From Acetoanaerobium sticklandii (lineage in GTDB: Bacteria; Bacillota; Clostridia; Peptostreptococcales; Filifactoraceae), in assembly GCF_000196455.1 (NCBI RefSeq), contig NC_014614.1, positions 2,030,001 to 2,094,000 of the forward strand: DNA of 64,000 bases, given 5' to 3'. Under the pieces are notes generated by a model that had not been told where the DNA came from, ran no database searches, and saw only the letters and a list, made by a program, of their open reading frames with translations. The stretch's first letter is position 1. Each line of letters opens with the position of its first letter. Positions 36,377 through 47,225 of the stretch are shown here, piece after piece. Both the position numbers and the translations under genes were made by a program.

Positions 36377-37558
36377 TTATTCTTCTATATTGGTAAGTGC
36401 AGTATTTTCAGTCATAGCAACTTCATCCTCAGAATCTATAACCCTCATCTTCAACTCAAATCCTGTTTGTTCCTGAAATTGATTTCTTATCAGCTCATAT
36501 TTATCCTTGGCTAATTCCTTGGTTGTAAATGAAGATAAAACTACAAACTCAGCGCTTGAAACTCTAAAAGCTAAATCATGCTTATGATCCATGGTTTTTC
36601 TAATAAGCATTGATAGCTTTTTCAGTAAATCATCAGCTTTATCATAACCTATATCAGAATTTATTTTTTTGAAATTTTCTATATGGAAATTTATAAGGGA
36701 GAACTTATACCCATAATTCTTAGATTTATTTAAAGCTTCATTGTATCTTTCTATAAGATAACGTCTAGTATATAGCTTAGTAAGACTGTCTACTGTTGAT
36801 ATATTTTTGTAGACTTCCTTTTGAGCCTTAATAAATTTATCTCTAGAGCTAATCTCGGATTCTAGATTCTTTATTTTATATCTTAAATATGATACCTCTT
36901 CAAATTTATTCATAACATTAGCAGAATAAGGATAGATATTAACAACTAAGTACTTCGAGTTCATTTCTGACAGAACGATTAGTTTTCCATCTATTTCCAA
37001 AGTAGTATCGTCAAATACTCTTAGATAATTGATTCTATTTTTTATTTCTAAGGCTATATCATTTCCAAAAACTTCAGTAAGCGTTTTATCTAGGTAGATA
37101 TTTGAGCCTAAAATCTCGTATATGTTATCAGTTATATACTTTATTTTTTCATCCTTACCTACCAGCATAGTAGCATAAGCGTTCATTTTAGTTTTTGATA
37201 CCGATATTTTGGAGTTATGCCTAGCTTTATCTTTTTTTACAGGTATTCCTGTGTAATGACCCAGTTCAATTATTTCATCATAATTAATTTTCGTTCCTAT
37301 ATAAGAGCTTATGCCCTTTGAGTAATTCACCTCAAATTTAATTATCCCATCCATATCTGGTGATTCCACAATAATTCTTTTCCTGTTTCTGCCAAAAACT
37401 TCCTGCTCATAGGTTATATCCATAAAATCATCTTTCGACTTAACATCAGGAAAGTACATATTAAATTTATTATTTTTATAAATAATATCTCCAGATTCAG
37501 CAAACGAAGCAATCATATAGAAGCTATCTTTAAGCGCAGTATCTAAGTCAAAAGTCAT
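36377..37558 (-). CDS. GGDEF-domain protein with degenerate active site
   Basis: This 393-residue protein has an N-terminal part (about residues 1-210) that looks like one or two PAS-like folds with no clear ligand motif. A coiled linker (about 215-245) and a GGDEF-fold domain (about 250-375) follow. The domain shows DSLTKLYTRRYLIERYNEAL and INFHIENFKKINSDIGYDKADDLL, but the catalytic GGDEF is replaced by SSAEF (FRVSSAEFVVLSS). Without the two glycines and the first acidic residue it should not make c-di-GMP. It may bind a nucleotide or a partner instead. Confidence 0.85.
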   Translation of the reverse strand: MTFDLDTALKDSFYMIASFAESGDIIYKNNKFNMYFPDVKSKDDFMDITYEQEVFGRNRKRIIVESPDMDGIIKFEVNYSKGISSYIGTKINYDEIIELGHYTGIPVKKDKARHNSKISVSKTKMNAYATMLVGKDEKIKYITDNIYEILGSNIYLDKTLTEVFGNDIALEIKNRINYLRVFDDTTLEIDGKLIVLSEMNSKYLVVNIYPYSANVMNKFEEVSYLRYKIKNLESEISSRDKFIKAQKEVYKNISTVDSLTKLYTRRYLIERYNEALNKSKNYGYKFSLINFHIENFKKINSDIGYDKADDLLKKLSMLIRKTMDHKHDLAFRVSSAEFVVLSSFTTKELAKDKYELIRNQFQEQTGFELKMRVIDSEDEVAMTENTALTNIEE

Positions 37559-37649
37559 ATCTACACCCCATATCTTTTCATTATAAAGCTACTAGGGATA
37601 TATACCCTTAAAATTATTTTTATAATCAGATAATTTATAGCAAAAAAAA

Positions 37650-37685
37650 GGTACAATTCAAAAGATTGTTCTTCTGCTTTGTACC
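37650..37685 (-). terminator. Terminator after the exported protein gene
   Basis: On the minus strand GGTACAA pairs with TTGTACC around a 22-base loop that can fold further, followed by eight T residues. Confidence 0.75.
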
Positions 37686-37714
37686 CTCATGTTGAATTTA
37701 TATTACTTCATATC

Positions 37715-38866
37715 TTAATAAATATCTATAGTTTTTGACTCTACATTCCACTGTACATCAAATCCAAGGTCTGCCAAATCAGTAGTTCTAATATAATCTT
37801 CTTTAGTTTCAATTATAGTAGATAATAATTTAGATAATTGATTTACATTTAGATATGTTGTTCCATTAACATTTTTAACTTCAATTTTTCCTTCAGTAAA
37901 ATCATTCCCTTTAAAATTTACATATGAACCATCAAGACTAATTGACAACGGCATTGGTGGCATTTCAGGCATCATCATTTCATTTAATTCTTCTTGATTA
38001 ACTACTTTAACAGATGAAGGTAGAGAAATTTTTAAATCGCTTATTCTATTTGATACGCTGTTCATAGCAAGCGTTCCATTTCCCATAGGAGTTTTGATAT
38101 CTAGAACTGCTTCTTGAGCGTATTTTGAATCTTCAAAAGTATCAACTTGGTAGTAACGGCTTCCTTTGATTGCTGCTTTTGCAGTATCCTTGTATGGAGT
38201 AACAAAAGCATCGTACATTGCTAGCATCTCTTGCTTTTCTTCTTCAGTCATTTTAAAGTCTGCTGGCATTAAGCTAGAAGGCATTTTATCCATGTTGTTG
38301 AAGATATATCTCATGTATGCATCTAATAAGTCAATCATTTTATCAGAATCTAAGTTAAGGGTATATTTATTTCCATCTTGTACCATACCCATGTCCATTC
38401 CTAAGTCGATTTCTTCCACAAATTTCATGATTTCGTCCATAAGTGAAGCACTTATTTCTACATTTTGCTCGTTTGTGATTTTCACATAATCTTCAGCAAT
38501 TTCAATATCTTTTTGGCTAACCAACTTTACAAAAGCAACAAAAGCTTCTTTATTGATATATAAATCTGCGCCTTTAGTATACATTTTAATTTGAGGAATA
38601 GCTGGAGAATTTTCTAGAGCTTCTGTGTTTACCTCAATATATGTTACCATATCTTTCATGATACCTTTTGATTTAATATCCATTTTGTAATTGATTGCAA
38701 ACCCATCAGTAGTTTTAAAATTAAGGCTAAGATCTTGTTCAGACTCTACGCCTTCCCACTGCATTATTTTTTTGTTTTCTTCCCAATATGCTTTTTCAAC
38801 GCTAGTAAATCCCATAGTTGAAAGCATAATCATTAAAACTGCCATAACTAATGATATTCTTTTCAT
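37715..38866 (-). CDS. Exported protein with C-terminal stalk-like (copper amine oxidase N-like) segment
   Basis: This 383-residue secreted protein has a signal peptide (basic MKR, hydrophobic core to about residue 22). The middle (about 30-270) is an amphipathic, lipoprotein-LppX-like beta/alpha region without a named family. The last ~75 residues (VKNVNGTTYLNVNQLSKLL, RTTDLADLGFDVQWNVESKTIDIY) resemble the stalk domain that ends many clostridial surface proteins. Function is unknown. It is monocistronic with AGAGGTG before the ATG and a strong terminator. Confidence 0.65.
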   Translation of the reverse strand: MKRISLVMAVLMIMLSTMGFTSVEKAYWEENKKIMQWEGVESEQDLSLNFKTTDGFAINYKMDIKSKGIMKDMVTYIEVNTEALENSPAIPQIKMYTKGADLYINKEAFVAFVKLVSQKDIEIAEDYVKITNEQNVEISASLMDEIMKFVEEIDLGMDMGMVQDGNKYTLNLDSDKMIDLLDAYMRYIFNNMDKMPSSLMPADFKMTEEEKQEMLAMYDAFVTPYKDTAKAAIKGSRYYQVDTFEDSKYAQEAVLDIKTPMGNGTLAMNSVSNRISDLKISLPSSVKVVNQEELNEMMMPEMPPMPLSISLDGSYVNFKGNDFTEGKIEVKNVNGTTYLNVNQLSKLLSTIIETKEDYIRTTDLADLGFDVQWNVESKTIDIY

Positions 38867-38972
38867 TTTTACACCTCTTTAGATTTGTTTTTTGTCATAC
38901 TATCATAATTCTTACATAAATATCCAAAATTGTCTATAGTCACATTTCCCTATAAGCTTTGCTGTTATTCAA

Positions 38973-40224
38973 TTAGGTAAAAATTCTTACCTTTTTAATT
39001 CTATTTTTATCCACATTTTCTATGATAAATTTTATGTTTTTATGTTGTATTATTTCTCCTGTTTTTGGAAGTCTTCCTATTTCTCCAATAATAAAGCCTC
39101 CTACAGATTCAAAATCCTCCGACTCTAGATTTATACCTAGCATGTCATTTAAATCAGAAAGTCTTGCTGCTCCATTTACAACATACTCATCTTCTTTTAT
39201 AACTTCAATTTCCTCTTCAGTATCATCGTACTCATCGTCTATTTCACCGAAAATACTTTCTACAATATCCTCCATAGTAATTATTCCTGCCACTCCTCCG
39301 TATTCATCCAGAACAGTAGCCATATGGATTTTATTACCTTGCATCTGTTTGAAAAAATCAGATATCATTATAAATTCAAAAGTATTAAACGGAGCTCTCA
39401 TATAGTCTCTCACATCAAAGTTAAGTCTGTCTGCTTCCCTATCTAAAAAGAACAAATCCTTTGCGTAAAGAACTCCAATAATATTATCTATCGTGTCTTC
39501 ATAAATAGGTAGTCTAGAGAATTTCTCATTTTTAAATACCTGGATAATTTCATCGTAAGTATCCTCAACAGATATTGCTTTTATATCCATTCTCTGGATC
39601 ATTACATCAGCTACCCTTAGGTCTCCAAACTCAAAAATATTATAAATCATTTCTTTTTCTTCGTGTTCTAGTACCCCTTCCTTACTAGACACATCTACTA
39701 AGGTCTTCAGTTCTTCTTCTGTAATAAACGGCTTTTTATCGTCAGGCTTTCCACCTAAAATTTTTATTATTAGATTAGTTATTCTAGTAAGTACAAATAC
39801 TAGAGGAGAAAGTAATTTAACTAAAAAATCTATAATAGGAGTAATTCTAAGCGAAAATTTTTCAGAATGCTGAAGCGCTAAATTTTTTGGTGTTACTTCC
39901 CCAAAAATAAGGACTAAAATAGTCATTATTGCAGTAGCTATTCCTACTCCTCCGTTAGGGTAAAGCTTAATAGCAAGAGCTGTAGCAATAGACGATGCTC
40001 CTATGTTAACAACATTATTTCCAATCAATATAGTTCCTATTAATCTGTTTGGGTCATCTAAAAGTTTTTCAATTCTTCTAGCATTTTTCACATTTTCCTT
40101 AACCATGTGCTTAAGTCTAATTTTACTAAGCGATAGCAAAGCAGTTTCTGAAGCAGAAAAAAAAGCTGAACCAAAAAATTAAAACAATTAAAAATAACGC
40201 CTGCCAATAATCAATCGTATCCAA
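38973..40224 (-). CDS. CNNM/HlyC-CorC family membrane protein with apparent N-terminal frameshift
   Basis: This is a DUF21 membrane domain followed by paired CBS domains (about residues 190-310) and a C-terminal CorC/HlyC domain (DEYVVNGAARLSDLNDMLGI), the layout of magnesium/cobalt efflux proteins. The long frame begins abruptly at LLSLSKIRLKH, missing its first helix. The lost part exists in another frame: a TTG nine bases after AAGGAGAG opens DTIDYWQALFLIVLIF. The downstream frame carries GSAFFSASETA, preceded by a stop. Removing one base from a six-base T run joins them perfectly. The coordinates given include both parts. Confidence 0.8.
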
Positions 40225-40247
40225 GTACGTTCACTCTCCTTAAATAA

Positions 40248-41042
40248 TTAACTGTCAAAACATATGTATTTTTCAACAAAACCCTCTAGGCCTTGCTCTC
40301 TTATATATTCCCACTTAAACATAAAATATTCCTCTAAAAGATAGAACATTGTCAAAATAACTTTTACACTGTCTCTATCATAATCTATTGATACCTTGGT
40401 ATTATGAAATTCTTCAAACAAAGCTTTCATTCCAAAACTAAAAAGCTCTTGATAATCACTTTCCAAATTCTCTAGCACTCTAATAATACCACAATGAACT
40501 TTATTTATATCTTTTTGTTTGTTCATAGCCTTATCAATATCAAAAGCCTCAGAGATTTCATCAATATTCTTATCCTGTAAAAAATAGCACAGCGGAACAT
40601 CTTTATATTCTTTCTCAACAGCGCAGCAAAGATGATCATATATAATATGCCTTCTATCCATATTTAAAGCAGCTACAAGATTAAATAAATCATTTTTTTG
40701 CATATTATCTGGATAAAGCTCCAAGTTAGCAAGTGCTTTTGCACAAATCACATATTTTATTGAATCATTTCTGAAATTCCTTATCCAATTAAAATATTCT
40801 GTAGTATTAATCTCAAGTAGCTTTTGTTTATTTTTTAATACTTCTTCTATAAGCTTCTTCGCTTTCTCACTAACCTTACCGTATAACTCATCTGAAACTG
40901 TTTCTTTTTTCAAAAGTTGATTCATAATTAAAGCAAGTTCACAAACTTCTTCATCTGCTTGAGCCTTTGCTAGCAGATATACCATAAAAGTCTCTTCTAA
41001 AGTAATGTCTGAAAATCCAGCTTTCAAAACATTTTTAAACAT
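40248..41042 (-). CDS. Uncharacterised helical protein
   Basis: I do not recognise this 264-residue protein. It is predicted almost all alpha-helical and soluble, rich in Lys, Glu and Leu, with no signal peptide. A CxAK/CCAV pair of cysteines occurs but there is no metal motif. A GGGGGA ribosome site precedes the ATG. It is divergent from the giant fusion gene, sharing a ~90-base intergenic region, and upstream of the CNNM gene by 23 bases. A link to either neighbour is possible but unproven. Confidence 0.55.
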   Translation of the reverse strand: MFKNVLKAGFSDITLEETFMVYLLAKAQADEEVCELALIMNQLLKKETVSDELYGKVSEKAKKLIEEVLKNKQKLLEINTTEYFNWIRNFRNDSIKYVICAKALANLELYPDNMQKNDLFNLVAALNMDRRHIIYDHLCCAVEKEYKDVPLCYFLQDKNIDEISEAFDIDKAMNKQKDINKVHCGIIRVLENLESDYQELFSFGMKALFEEFHNTKVSIDYDRDSVKVILTMFYLLEEYFMFKWEYIREQGLEGFVEKYICFDS

Positions 41043-41132
41043 ATTTTCCCCCTAAAATAGTTAGTTTTGATATAATCAAAGTACATCAATATATTTTTCT
41101 ATATATTCCTATTATAAAGGAGGTATCATGCT

Positions 41133-44100
41133 ATGAAAAGCCTGCTAAATAAAATAAAGGGATTGATATATTCACAAGATGTCATTTCACTACTTGATTC
41201 TCATCATGAGATATTAAAAACTATAGCTCAATCTGAAGAATATAAGACAACTTTGATAGAAATGGAAAAAAATCTTGAGTTTTCATACTCAAAGCTAAAA
41301 AATCTATTTAACCCTTTGTTAAATTCGTACAATTATCCTGAATCTTCAAATTTTGAAAAGGATTTGTATGAGTATGTACTTGCCCTGTCATTTCCTGACA
41401 AATTTTCCTATGATAGCAAATTTCTTAATCTGTATAAATTTTTCATGTTAACTCTCAGAGAGCTTTATTCTCAAGAAAAAGATTTAGATTCAGAGTCAAA
41501 TCTTTCAAAATACAAAGTAGAGCTTTTGGATGAAGATGTGTTTTCTCATCACGAATCTGCTTTAGAATACTCTACTTTTATACAGTCCTACTACAATCTA
41601 TATGTATATGAAGCTATGAGACTTGGCCTTGAGTTCAAGGGTTTTAATACAATTGACCATGTAATCATGATTCATCACTTAGCCACTTTTATAGGTAAGC
41701 AAATGACTTCAAAGCATGTAGAAATAGATTTAGGGAAGGTTTCAGCTGCCTCAATGGGACATGATATAGGTAAGTTTGGCTGCATCGGAGACGAGGTTTC
41801 TAGAGTTCCTTATCTTCACTATTACTACACTGATAAATGGTTTAAGGATAACGCTATGCCTATGATAGGTCATATCGCTACAAATCATTCTGTTTGGGAT
41901 ATTGAACTTGAAAATCTTCCTATAGAATCCTTAGTTCTTATCTATTCCGATTTTAGAGTAAAAAATGATGCAAAAGGCAAAATGAATATTTTTTCTTTAG
42001 ATGAATCATTCAATGTTATTCTAGAAAAACTAGATAATGTCGACGAGCAAAAAACTATCAGATATAAAAGGGCCTATGGAAAACTCAAAGACTTTGAAAA
42101 CTATTTATTATCATTAAATATAGATATCCTAGACGAATCAAAGCCTAAAATAAGTTCCAAGCCTAAGCCTTACGCTTTATTATTTGACCAGGAAATCACT
42201 GATAACCTCAAATTTTATTCAATATCCAAAAATATAACCATAATGCACCTGCTTAGAAGTGAAGCTTCACTAACTCATTTGCTAGAATACGCAAGGACAG
42301 AGCGCAATCCTCTTAGGCTCAGAGAGTATATAGATGTCTTCAAGGAATACTCTACTCATCTTTCACAAAAGCAAAAGCTACTTATGATGAAATTCTTGTT
42401 TGATATGACAGTTCATCATGAAGAGGATATTCGAATAGAGTCAGCTACCTTTCTCGGTAAGCTCATATCGAATTTTGATGAAGAATATAGAAAAGAACTT
42501 CCTAAAAATGCTGTTATAGATAACCCAGAAACCAATGCTCTAGAATTATTTTCTCAGTATGCAACAAAGATGATAGAACCCAACATAAAGACTATTCCTA
42601 TTCACAAAAAATGGCTTGGACTTTCTTTTGCATACTTCATCAAAACAATATCAATCTATATACCAGAAACACTAAGGCCTGACTTCGAGAATTCCTGTGC
42701 AAAACTGCTAACTAATCACGCAGGTGAAGAAAATCAAATCAAATATTTATTGCTTGCACTTATCAGCATAGAGCTAAGAAATGAAAATACCCTTAATGAT
42801 GCTTTATTCTTAGCACTACATTCTATAAGAAGCGAAAACGAAGACATAAAAGCTCTAGCCTTGCTCCTATTAATCGGCTATAGACATAAAATCACAAAGG
42901 AAAGTGTGCTTTACTCAACAATAGAAGAAAGTCTTCAAAAAAATGCCGACGTTCTTGACAATATCTCATTTAATTATCTTTCTCTAGAGCTTTCTAAAGC
43001 TCTTGGAATCAATGATTTAGAATATCGTTATGAACAAGCTATGCAAAGCACTAAAAGTAGACTTTCAGAGATATTTTTAAGTAATCTAAAAAGCGCTACT
43101 TCATTTATTCAAAAAATCGTACACATTGATATTTTAAGAAAAAACGCCCTAGAAAATATCAATTATATGGGTGCGTATACAGCTATGCATTTTTGCAATA
43201 TTTTAAAAGTCAGCGAAATAGAAATAGTAAGAACAAAAGCAGGTCATTCACTTATAGAGATTTTCCCTCACTTGAACATTGAGCAAAGAAACGATATAGC
43301 TATAGAGCTTATACGTTCACTTGAGATGCAAGACTATAAGTTTGCAAAGTTTATTCCTCATTATCTTGGAGAAATACTGCTTTACATCTCGCCAAAAGAG
43401 TTTGATGAAATTTTAGATGATTTTGAAATGAAAATCAAAACTTCAGAGTCGAACATTGTATTTTTAATCTTAAAAACTCTAGGAAGATATATTTCTTTGT
43501 ATAGCAGATATTATGAAAACTATCCTCAAGAGAGTAAAAATTACAAAAGCTTATTCCGTATAGTAGGAATCCTTATGTGTGCTTTAGTTCACTATGAAAA
43601 GAAAGTAAGAAGAGCTGCTTTAGAAGTAATTTCAAAAGATATTTTCGATTGCTTGACTATAGACGAAACCCTAAAAGCATCTATATTTAAAAAAATGGCT
43701 AAAAAAATGCTAACCCTTCTTCCACCAAAAACTGACGATATAGGTCAGCTAAGCATCGGCTCCAGTATGAATAGAATATATAGATATATCTGCGAGTACG
43801 AGCTTGAAAATGGAGCTGTGGAGTATGAAAACAAAAAAAATATTGCATTCTTCCCTGGAACCTTTGATCCGTTTACGCTAGGTCATAAAAGCATAGCAAA
43901 AACTATTAGAGATATGGGACTCGAAGTCTATCTTTCTGTAGATGAATTTTCATGGTCAAAAAGAACTCAGCCTCACATGATAAGAAGAGAAATAGCTAGA
44001 ATGGCTGTTGCTGATGAATTTGATATCTATCTTTATCCTAGCAGTATGCCTGTAAATATTGCTAATGACAAGGATGTAGATCATCTCGTAAATAATTTCC

Positions 44101-45917
44101 CTCATAAATCCGTTCACATGGTCACTGGAAAAGACGTAATCTACAATGCTTCAGCTTATAGAGGAGATTATAAAATCAGGGAGCTTCCTCACATCGTTTT
44201 TGAAAGAGAAGACATGCAACTTCCAAAAGATGCAAATGAACAAGAGGATTTCAAGCAATATCTAAAGAAACCATATACCTATGTTCAGCTAGATGATGCA
44301 TTTACTCATATTAGCTCAACTCTTATAAGAAGCTGTATAGACCAAGACAAAGACATTTCAAACATGGTAGACCCTCTTTGCGAAAAGTATATCTACGACA
44401 AAGGATTATACAAAAAAGAGCCTCTATTTAAATCTGATGCTAAAGAAATAAATAGAAGAGTTGAAATCTACAAGCATCCGCCTAAAACTATAATAGCCAA
44501 GCTAGCTCAGAGCTTTACAGATGTAGATTTGGATAAGCTTTTCGCTTTCATAGATGATGAGAATACAAGATGCATAGCGCTTCTAAATGATCAATCTAGT
44601 GAAGTGCTAGGTTTTTCAGTATTCAAGTGGCTTCCATCAACTAGCATATATTCAAGATTTGAAGATAAAACTGTCTGTGACTTTATTAGAAATGTATATG
44701 TAGGTAGAATTGTGCATCTAGGCGGAATATTTGGAAATAAAGAAACAATGACTATACTATTTACAGAAACTCTGACATATTCACTAGGCAAGGACTACAC
44801 CTTCATGATTTACTCAAATGAAACAATGTCTAGCGAAAATAAAACTTTAGAAGAAATTATAACGCTCAGTGGCTTTACTCATATTCAGAGTCGAAAATCT
44901 ATCTACTATGTCAATATGAGCAACCCGTGTACTTTAAACTTGGACCTTGAAAACTTTATTAAAGAGCCGTTTCTAAATAACGATAAAATACAGTCTACTA
45001 TTGAAATCACTAGAACAAATCTTCAGACTGCCATTGCAAAGCTCTATCCAGCAAATCTAATTATTCCTTTTGACAATAAGATGTTCAAGGAAAAATTAAT
45101 TGCCAAGATTTGTGAGGAAAATCAAGTTCCACACACACCTACTGTACCAAGAAAATTAGGTGAAAAAATCTGTGTACCTTTTGGACACATACTTTCAAAG
45201 CTAATTATTCCTAATACCGTATCAAAATCGCTTCACACAGAAAAAATATTCAACAAAGATTTGAGTGGCTTTACTATTAGAGCTTATCCATTTTATCTAT
45301 CTCTAGATAAACAGGTAAAAACCATCAAATCTTTTGCTAAAGAAGTAATCCTTGTGGATGATATTTTGAACAAAGGATATAGAATCAACGCTCTAGATCC
45401 AATACTAAAAAGACAGAATGTCAAAGTGTCTAAAGTAATTGTAGGCATATTAACAGGCAAAGGCAAAGAGCTTATGGAAATCCAAGGCAGAGATGTGGAC
45501 AGTGCGTATTTTATTCCAAAATTAAACGTATGGTTTAACGAGGGAATCCTTTATCCGTTTATTAGCGGAGATGGAATTGAGGATGCTAACTTAATAGGTT
45601 CAATGATTCCATCTATTAACCTCATACTTCCATACACCTCTCCACACTATATTAAAGATACAAATGCTCATGATTTATATAACTTCTCTATGACTTGCCT
45701 TGAAAATGCTTATGCCATATTAAAGAGCTTAGAAGAAGTTTATGAAGAGCTGTTTGAGAGAAGATTCACAGTTTCTGCATTAAATGAGGTTTTGGTCTAC
45801 CCTAGAGTAGTAGACTATGGCAACAACTTGGAATATTCAAAAAATCAAACTCCGTCATCATATGTACTCGATGATATAGAAAGGCTTAAACGACTTAAAA
45901 AAATGATACTAAAGTAG
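41133..45917 (+). CDS. Giant fusion: HD hydrolase, helical middle, NadD/TagD-like nucleotidylyltransferase, phosphoribosyltransferase
   Basis: This 1594-residue multidomain protein has an HD-type phosphohydrolase near residues 170-290 (H176, the HD pair 210-211 in GHDIGKFG, H252 in ATNHS). A long helical, HEAT-like middle (about 350-890) follows. Next comes a nucleotidylyltransferase (about 904-1090) with GTFDPFTLGH (909-918) and ISSTLIR (1060-1066). A stretch at about 1110-1300 is loosely acyltransferase-like. A phosphoribosyltransferase-like domain (about 1320-1560) carries the PRPP loop VILVDDILNKG with acidic pair 1409-1410. The parts suggest nucleotide or NAD-precursor synthesis and turnover; the reaction is not known. 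It is first in a three-gene operon behind AAAGGAGGT. Confidence 0.75.
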   Translation: MKSLLNKIKGLIYSQDVISLLDSHHEILKTIAQSEEYKTTLIEMEKNLEFSYSKLKNLFNPLLNSYNYPESSNFEKDLYEYVLALSFPDKFSYDSKFLNLYKFFMLTLRELYSQEKDLDSESNLSKYKVELLDEDVFSHHESALEYSTFIQSYYNLYVYEAMRLGLEFKGFNTIDHVIMIHHLATFIGKQMTSKHVEIDLGKVSAASMGHDIGKFGCIGDEVSRVPYLHYYYTDKWFKDNAMPMIGHIATNHSVWDIELENLPIESLVLIYSDFRVKNDAKGKMNIFSLDESFNVILEKLDNVDEQKTIRYKRAYGKLKDFENYLLSLNIDILDESKPKISSKPKPYALLFDQEITDNLKFYSISKNITIMHLLRSEASLTHLLEYARTERNPLRLREYIDVFKEYSTHLSQKQKLLMMKFLFDMTVHHEEDIRIESATFLGKLISNFDEEYRKELPKNAVIDNPETNALELFSQYATKMIEPNIKTIPIHKKWLGLSFAYFIKTISIYIPETLRPDFENSCAKLLTNHAGEENQIKYLLLALISIELRNENTLNDALFLALHSIRSENEDIKALALLLLIGYRHKITKESVLYSTIEESLQKNADVLDNISFNYLSLELSKALGINDLEYRYEQAMQSTKSRLSEIFLSNLKSATSFIQKIVHIDILRKNALENINYMGAYTAMHFCNILKVSEIEIVRTKAGHSLIEIFPHLNIEQRNDIAIELIRSLEMQDYKFAKFIPHYLGEILLYISPKEFDEILDDFEMKIKTSESNIVFLILKTLGRYISLYSRYYENYPQESKNYKSLFRIVGILMCALVHYEKKVRRAALEVISKDIFDCLTIDETLKASIFKKMAKKMLTLLPPKTDDIGQLSIGSSMNRIYRYICEYELENGAVEYENKKNIAFFPGTFDPFTLGHKSIAKTIRDMGLEVYLSVDEFSWSKRTQPHMIRREIARMAVADEFDIYLYPSSMPVNIANDKDVDHLVNNFPHKSVHMVTGKDVIYNASAYRGDYKIRELPHIVFEREDMQLPKDANEQEDFKQYLKKPYTYVQLDDAFTHISSTLIRSCIDQDKDISNMVDPLCEKYIYDKGLYKKEPLFKSDAKEINRRVEIYKHPPKTIIAKLAQSFTDVDLDKLFAFIDDENTRCIALLNDQSSEVLGFSVFKWLPSTSIYSRFEDKTVCDFIRNVYVGRIVHLGGIFGNKETMTILFTETLTYSLGKDYTFMIYSNETMSSENKTLEEIITLSGFTHIQSRKSIYYVNMSNPCTLNLDLENFIKEPFLNNDKIQSTIEITRTNLQTAIAKLYPANLIIPFDNKMFKEKLIAKICEENQVPHTPTVPRKLGEKICVPFGHILSKLIIPNTVSKSLHTEKIFNKDLSGFTIRAYPFYLSLDKQVKTIKSFAKEVILVDDILNKGYRINALDPILKRQNVKVSKVIVGILTGKGKELMEIQGRDVDSAYFIPKLNVWFNEGILYPFISGDGIEDANLIGSMIPSINLILPYTSPHYIKDTNAHDLYNFSMTCLENAYAILKSLEEVYEELFERRFTVSALNEVLVYPRVVDYGNNLEYSKNQTPSSYVLDDIERLKRLKKMILK

Positions 45918-45924
45918 GTGACCT

Positions 45925-47190
45925 ATGAAATATTTCAAAACTAATAGCAAAGTGTTATGCATTCAAAATGAAGCCATAGAAAAAGAGGTTCAAGGTTTAT
46001 TGTCAGATTCTAAGTTAATTGAATTTCAGGATATCGAGGAGTCTGATAGCATCTATTATTTTACTATTCAGCCTAAAGGTGATTTTAGACGTTCATTCCT
46101 ACTAGATAGCATAGGCTTAATGAATGCTGATAAAGAAGATATTTCTCTTCTTTATCAGCAAGAAGCTGGTGATATTCAAAATAATATAGATCCAAATTTT
46201 CTGAGCTTAATAAAAGCTCAAAGAGTGATGAGCATTAATTTATCTCATCCAAATTGGAAAGATTGCTTAGGGAATAATCCTCTTCCAACATCTAAACCTA
46301 TACACCTTAACATAGTAGGTCTAGGAGATGTAGGCGGAACGCTCCTTACAGGACTGAAGCTTACAGGTGGTAACCATATCTCAACTATAGGCATCTACGA
46401 TAAGGATGAAAACAAAATGCTTCGCTATGAGCAAGAGATGGAGCAAATCCACTTTGACGGTCTAAATATGCCAAAGGTTATTCGCCTAGATGAAAATGAC
46501 ATCTTTGATTGTGATGTGCTGGCATTTACAGTAGCTACTTTTATTCCTCCAGTTGGTAGTGAAATAAAGGATGTGAGAATGGCTCAGCTAGAACAAAACT
46601 CTAAAATACTAAAAATATATGCAAAAAAAGCTAGAGAAGCTAAGTTCAAAGGTCTTTTTGCTATTCTTTCTGATCCAGTAGACCAGCTATGTAGGGTTGC
46701 CTATGAACAAAGCAACACTGATGATTCTGGAACCAAAGATTACTTAGGCCTTGCAAGCGACCAAATCAAAGGCTATGGGCTTGGAGTTATGCATGCAAGA
46801 GCTGTATATCACGCTAAAAGAAATCCTGCTTTAGCTTCATACTTGGAAGAGGGAAGAGCCTATGGCCCTCACGGAAAAGGTCTAATCATAGCAAATAGCA
46901 TAGATAATTACGATGAAGAAATAAGTGAGGAGCTTACTCAGCTTGCTCTGCACTCAAATTTAGATGTAAGAGCCACAGGCTTCAAGCCTTATATTGCACC
47001 TGCTCTGTCTTCAGGCTGTCTTAGCCTCCTAGCCACAATAAGAGGTGACTGGCATTATAGCTCAGTGTTTATAGATGGAAAATTCTTAGGATGTAAAAAT
47101 AGACTCACTAAAAGCGGTGTCCAAATAGAAGCTTTAGCTTTGCCTGAAAAGCTAATAAACAAACTAGCTGTTACTTTTTCTGATTTATAA
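45925..47190 (+). CDS. Lactate/malate dehydrogenase-like protein
   Basis: This 421-residue protein has a ~120-residue N-terminal extension of unknown fold, then an LDH/MDH-like domain. The Rossmann loop is GLGDVGG (132-138). The family landmark usually reading NPVD is DPVD (250-253), and the catalytic histidine is retained in GPHG (314-317). The first substrate-binding arginine loop of lactate dehydrogenases is not obvious, so the substrate is probably not lactate. It starts seven bases after the giant fusion stop behind AGGTGA and is surely cotranscribed with it. Confidence 0.75.
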   Translation: MKYFKTNSKVLCIQNEAIEKEVQGLLSDSKLIEFQDIEESDSIYYFTIQPKGDFRRSFLLDSIGLMNADKEDISLLYQQEAGDIQNNIDPNFLSLIKAQRVMSINLSHPNWKDCLGNNPLPTSKPIHLNIVGLGDVGGTLLTGLKLTGGNHISTIGIYDKDENKMLRYEQEMEQIHFDGLNMPKVIRLDENDIFDCDVLAFTVATFIPPVGSEIKDVRMAQLEQNSKILKIYAKKAREAKFKGLFAILSDPVDQLCRVAYEQSNTDDSGTKDYLGLASDQIKGYGLGVMHARAVYHAKRNPALASYLEEGRAYGPHGKGLIIANSIDNYDEEISEELTQLALHSNLDVRATGFKPYIAPALSSGCLSLLATIRGDWHYSSVFIDGKFLGCKNRLTKSGVQIEALALPEKLINKLAVTFSDL

Positions 47191-47225
47191 TATAGACAAC
47201 TGGTTAACCTAGGGGGAATAGAACA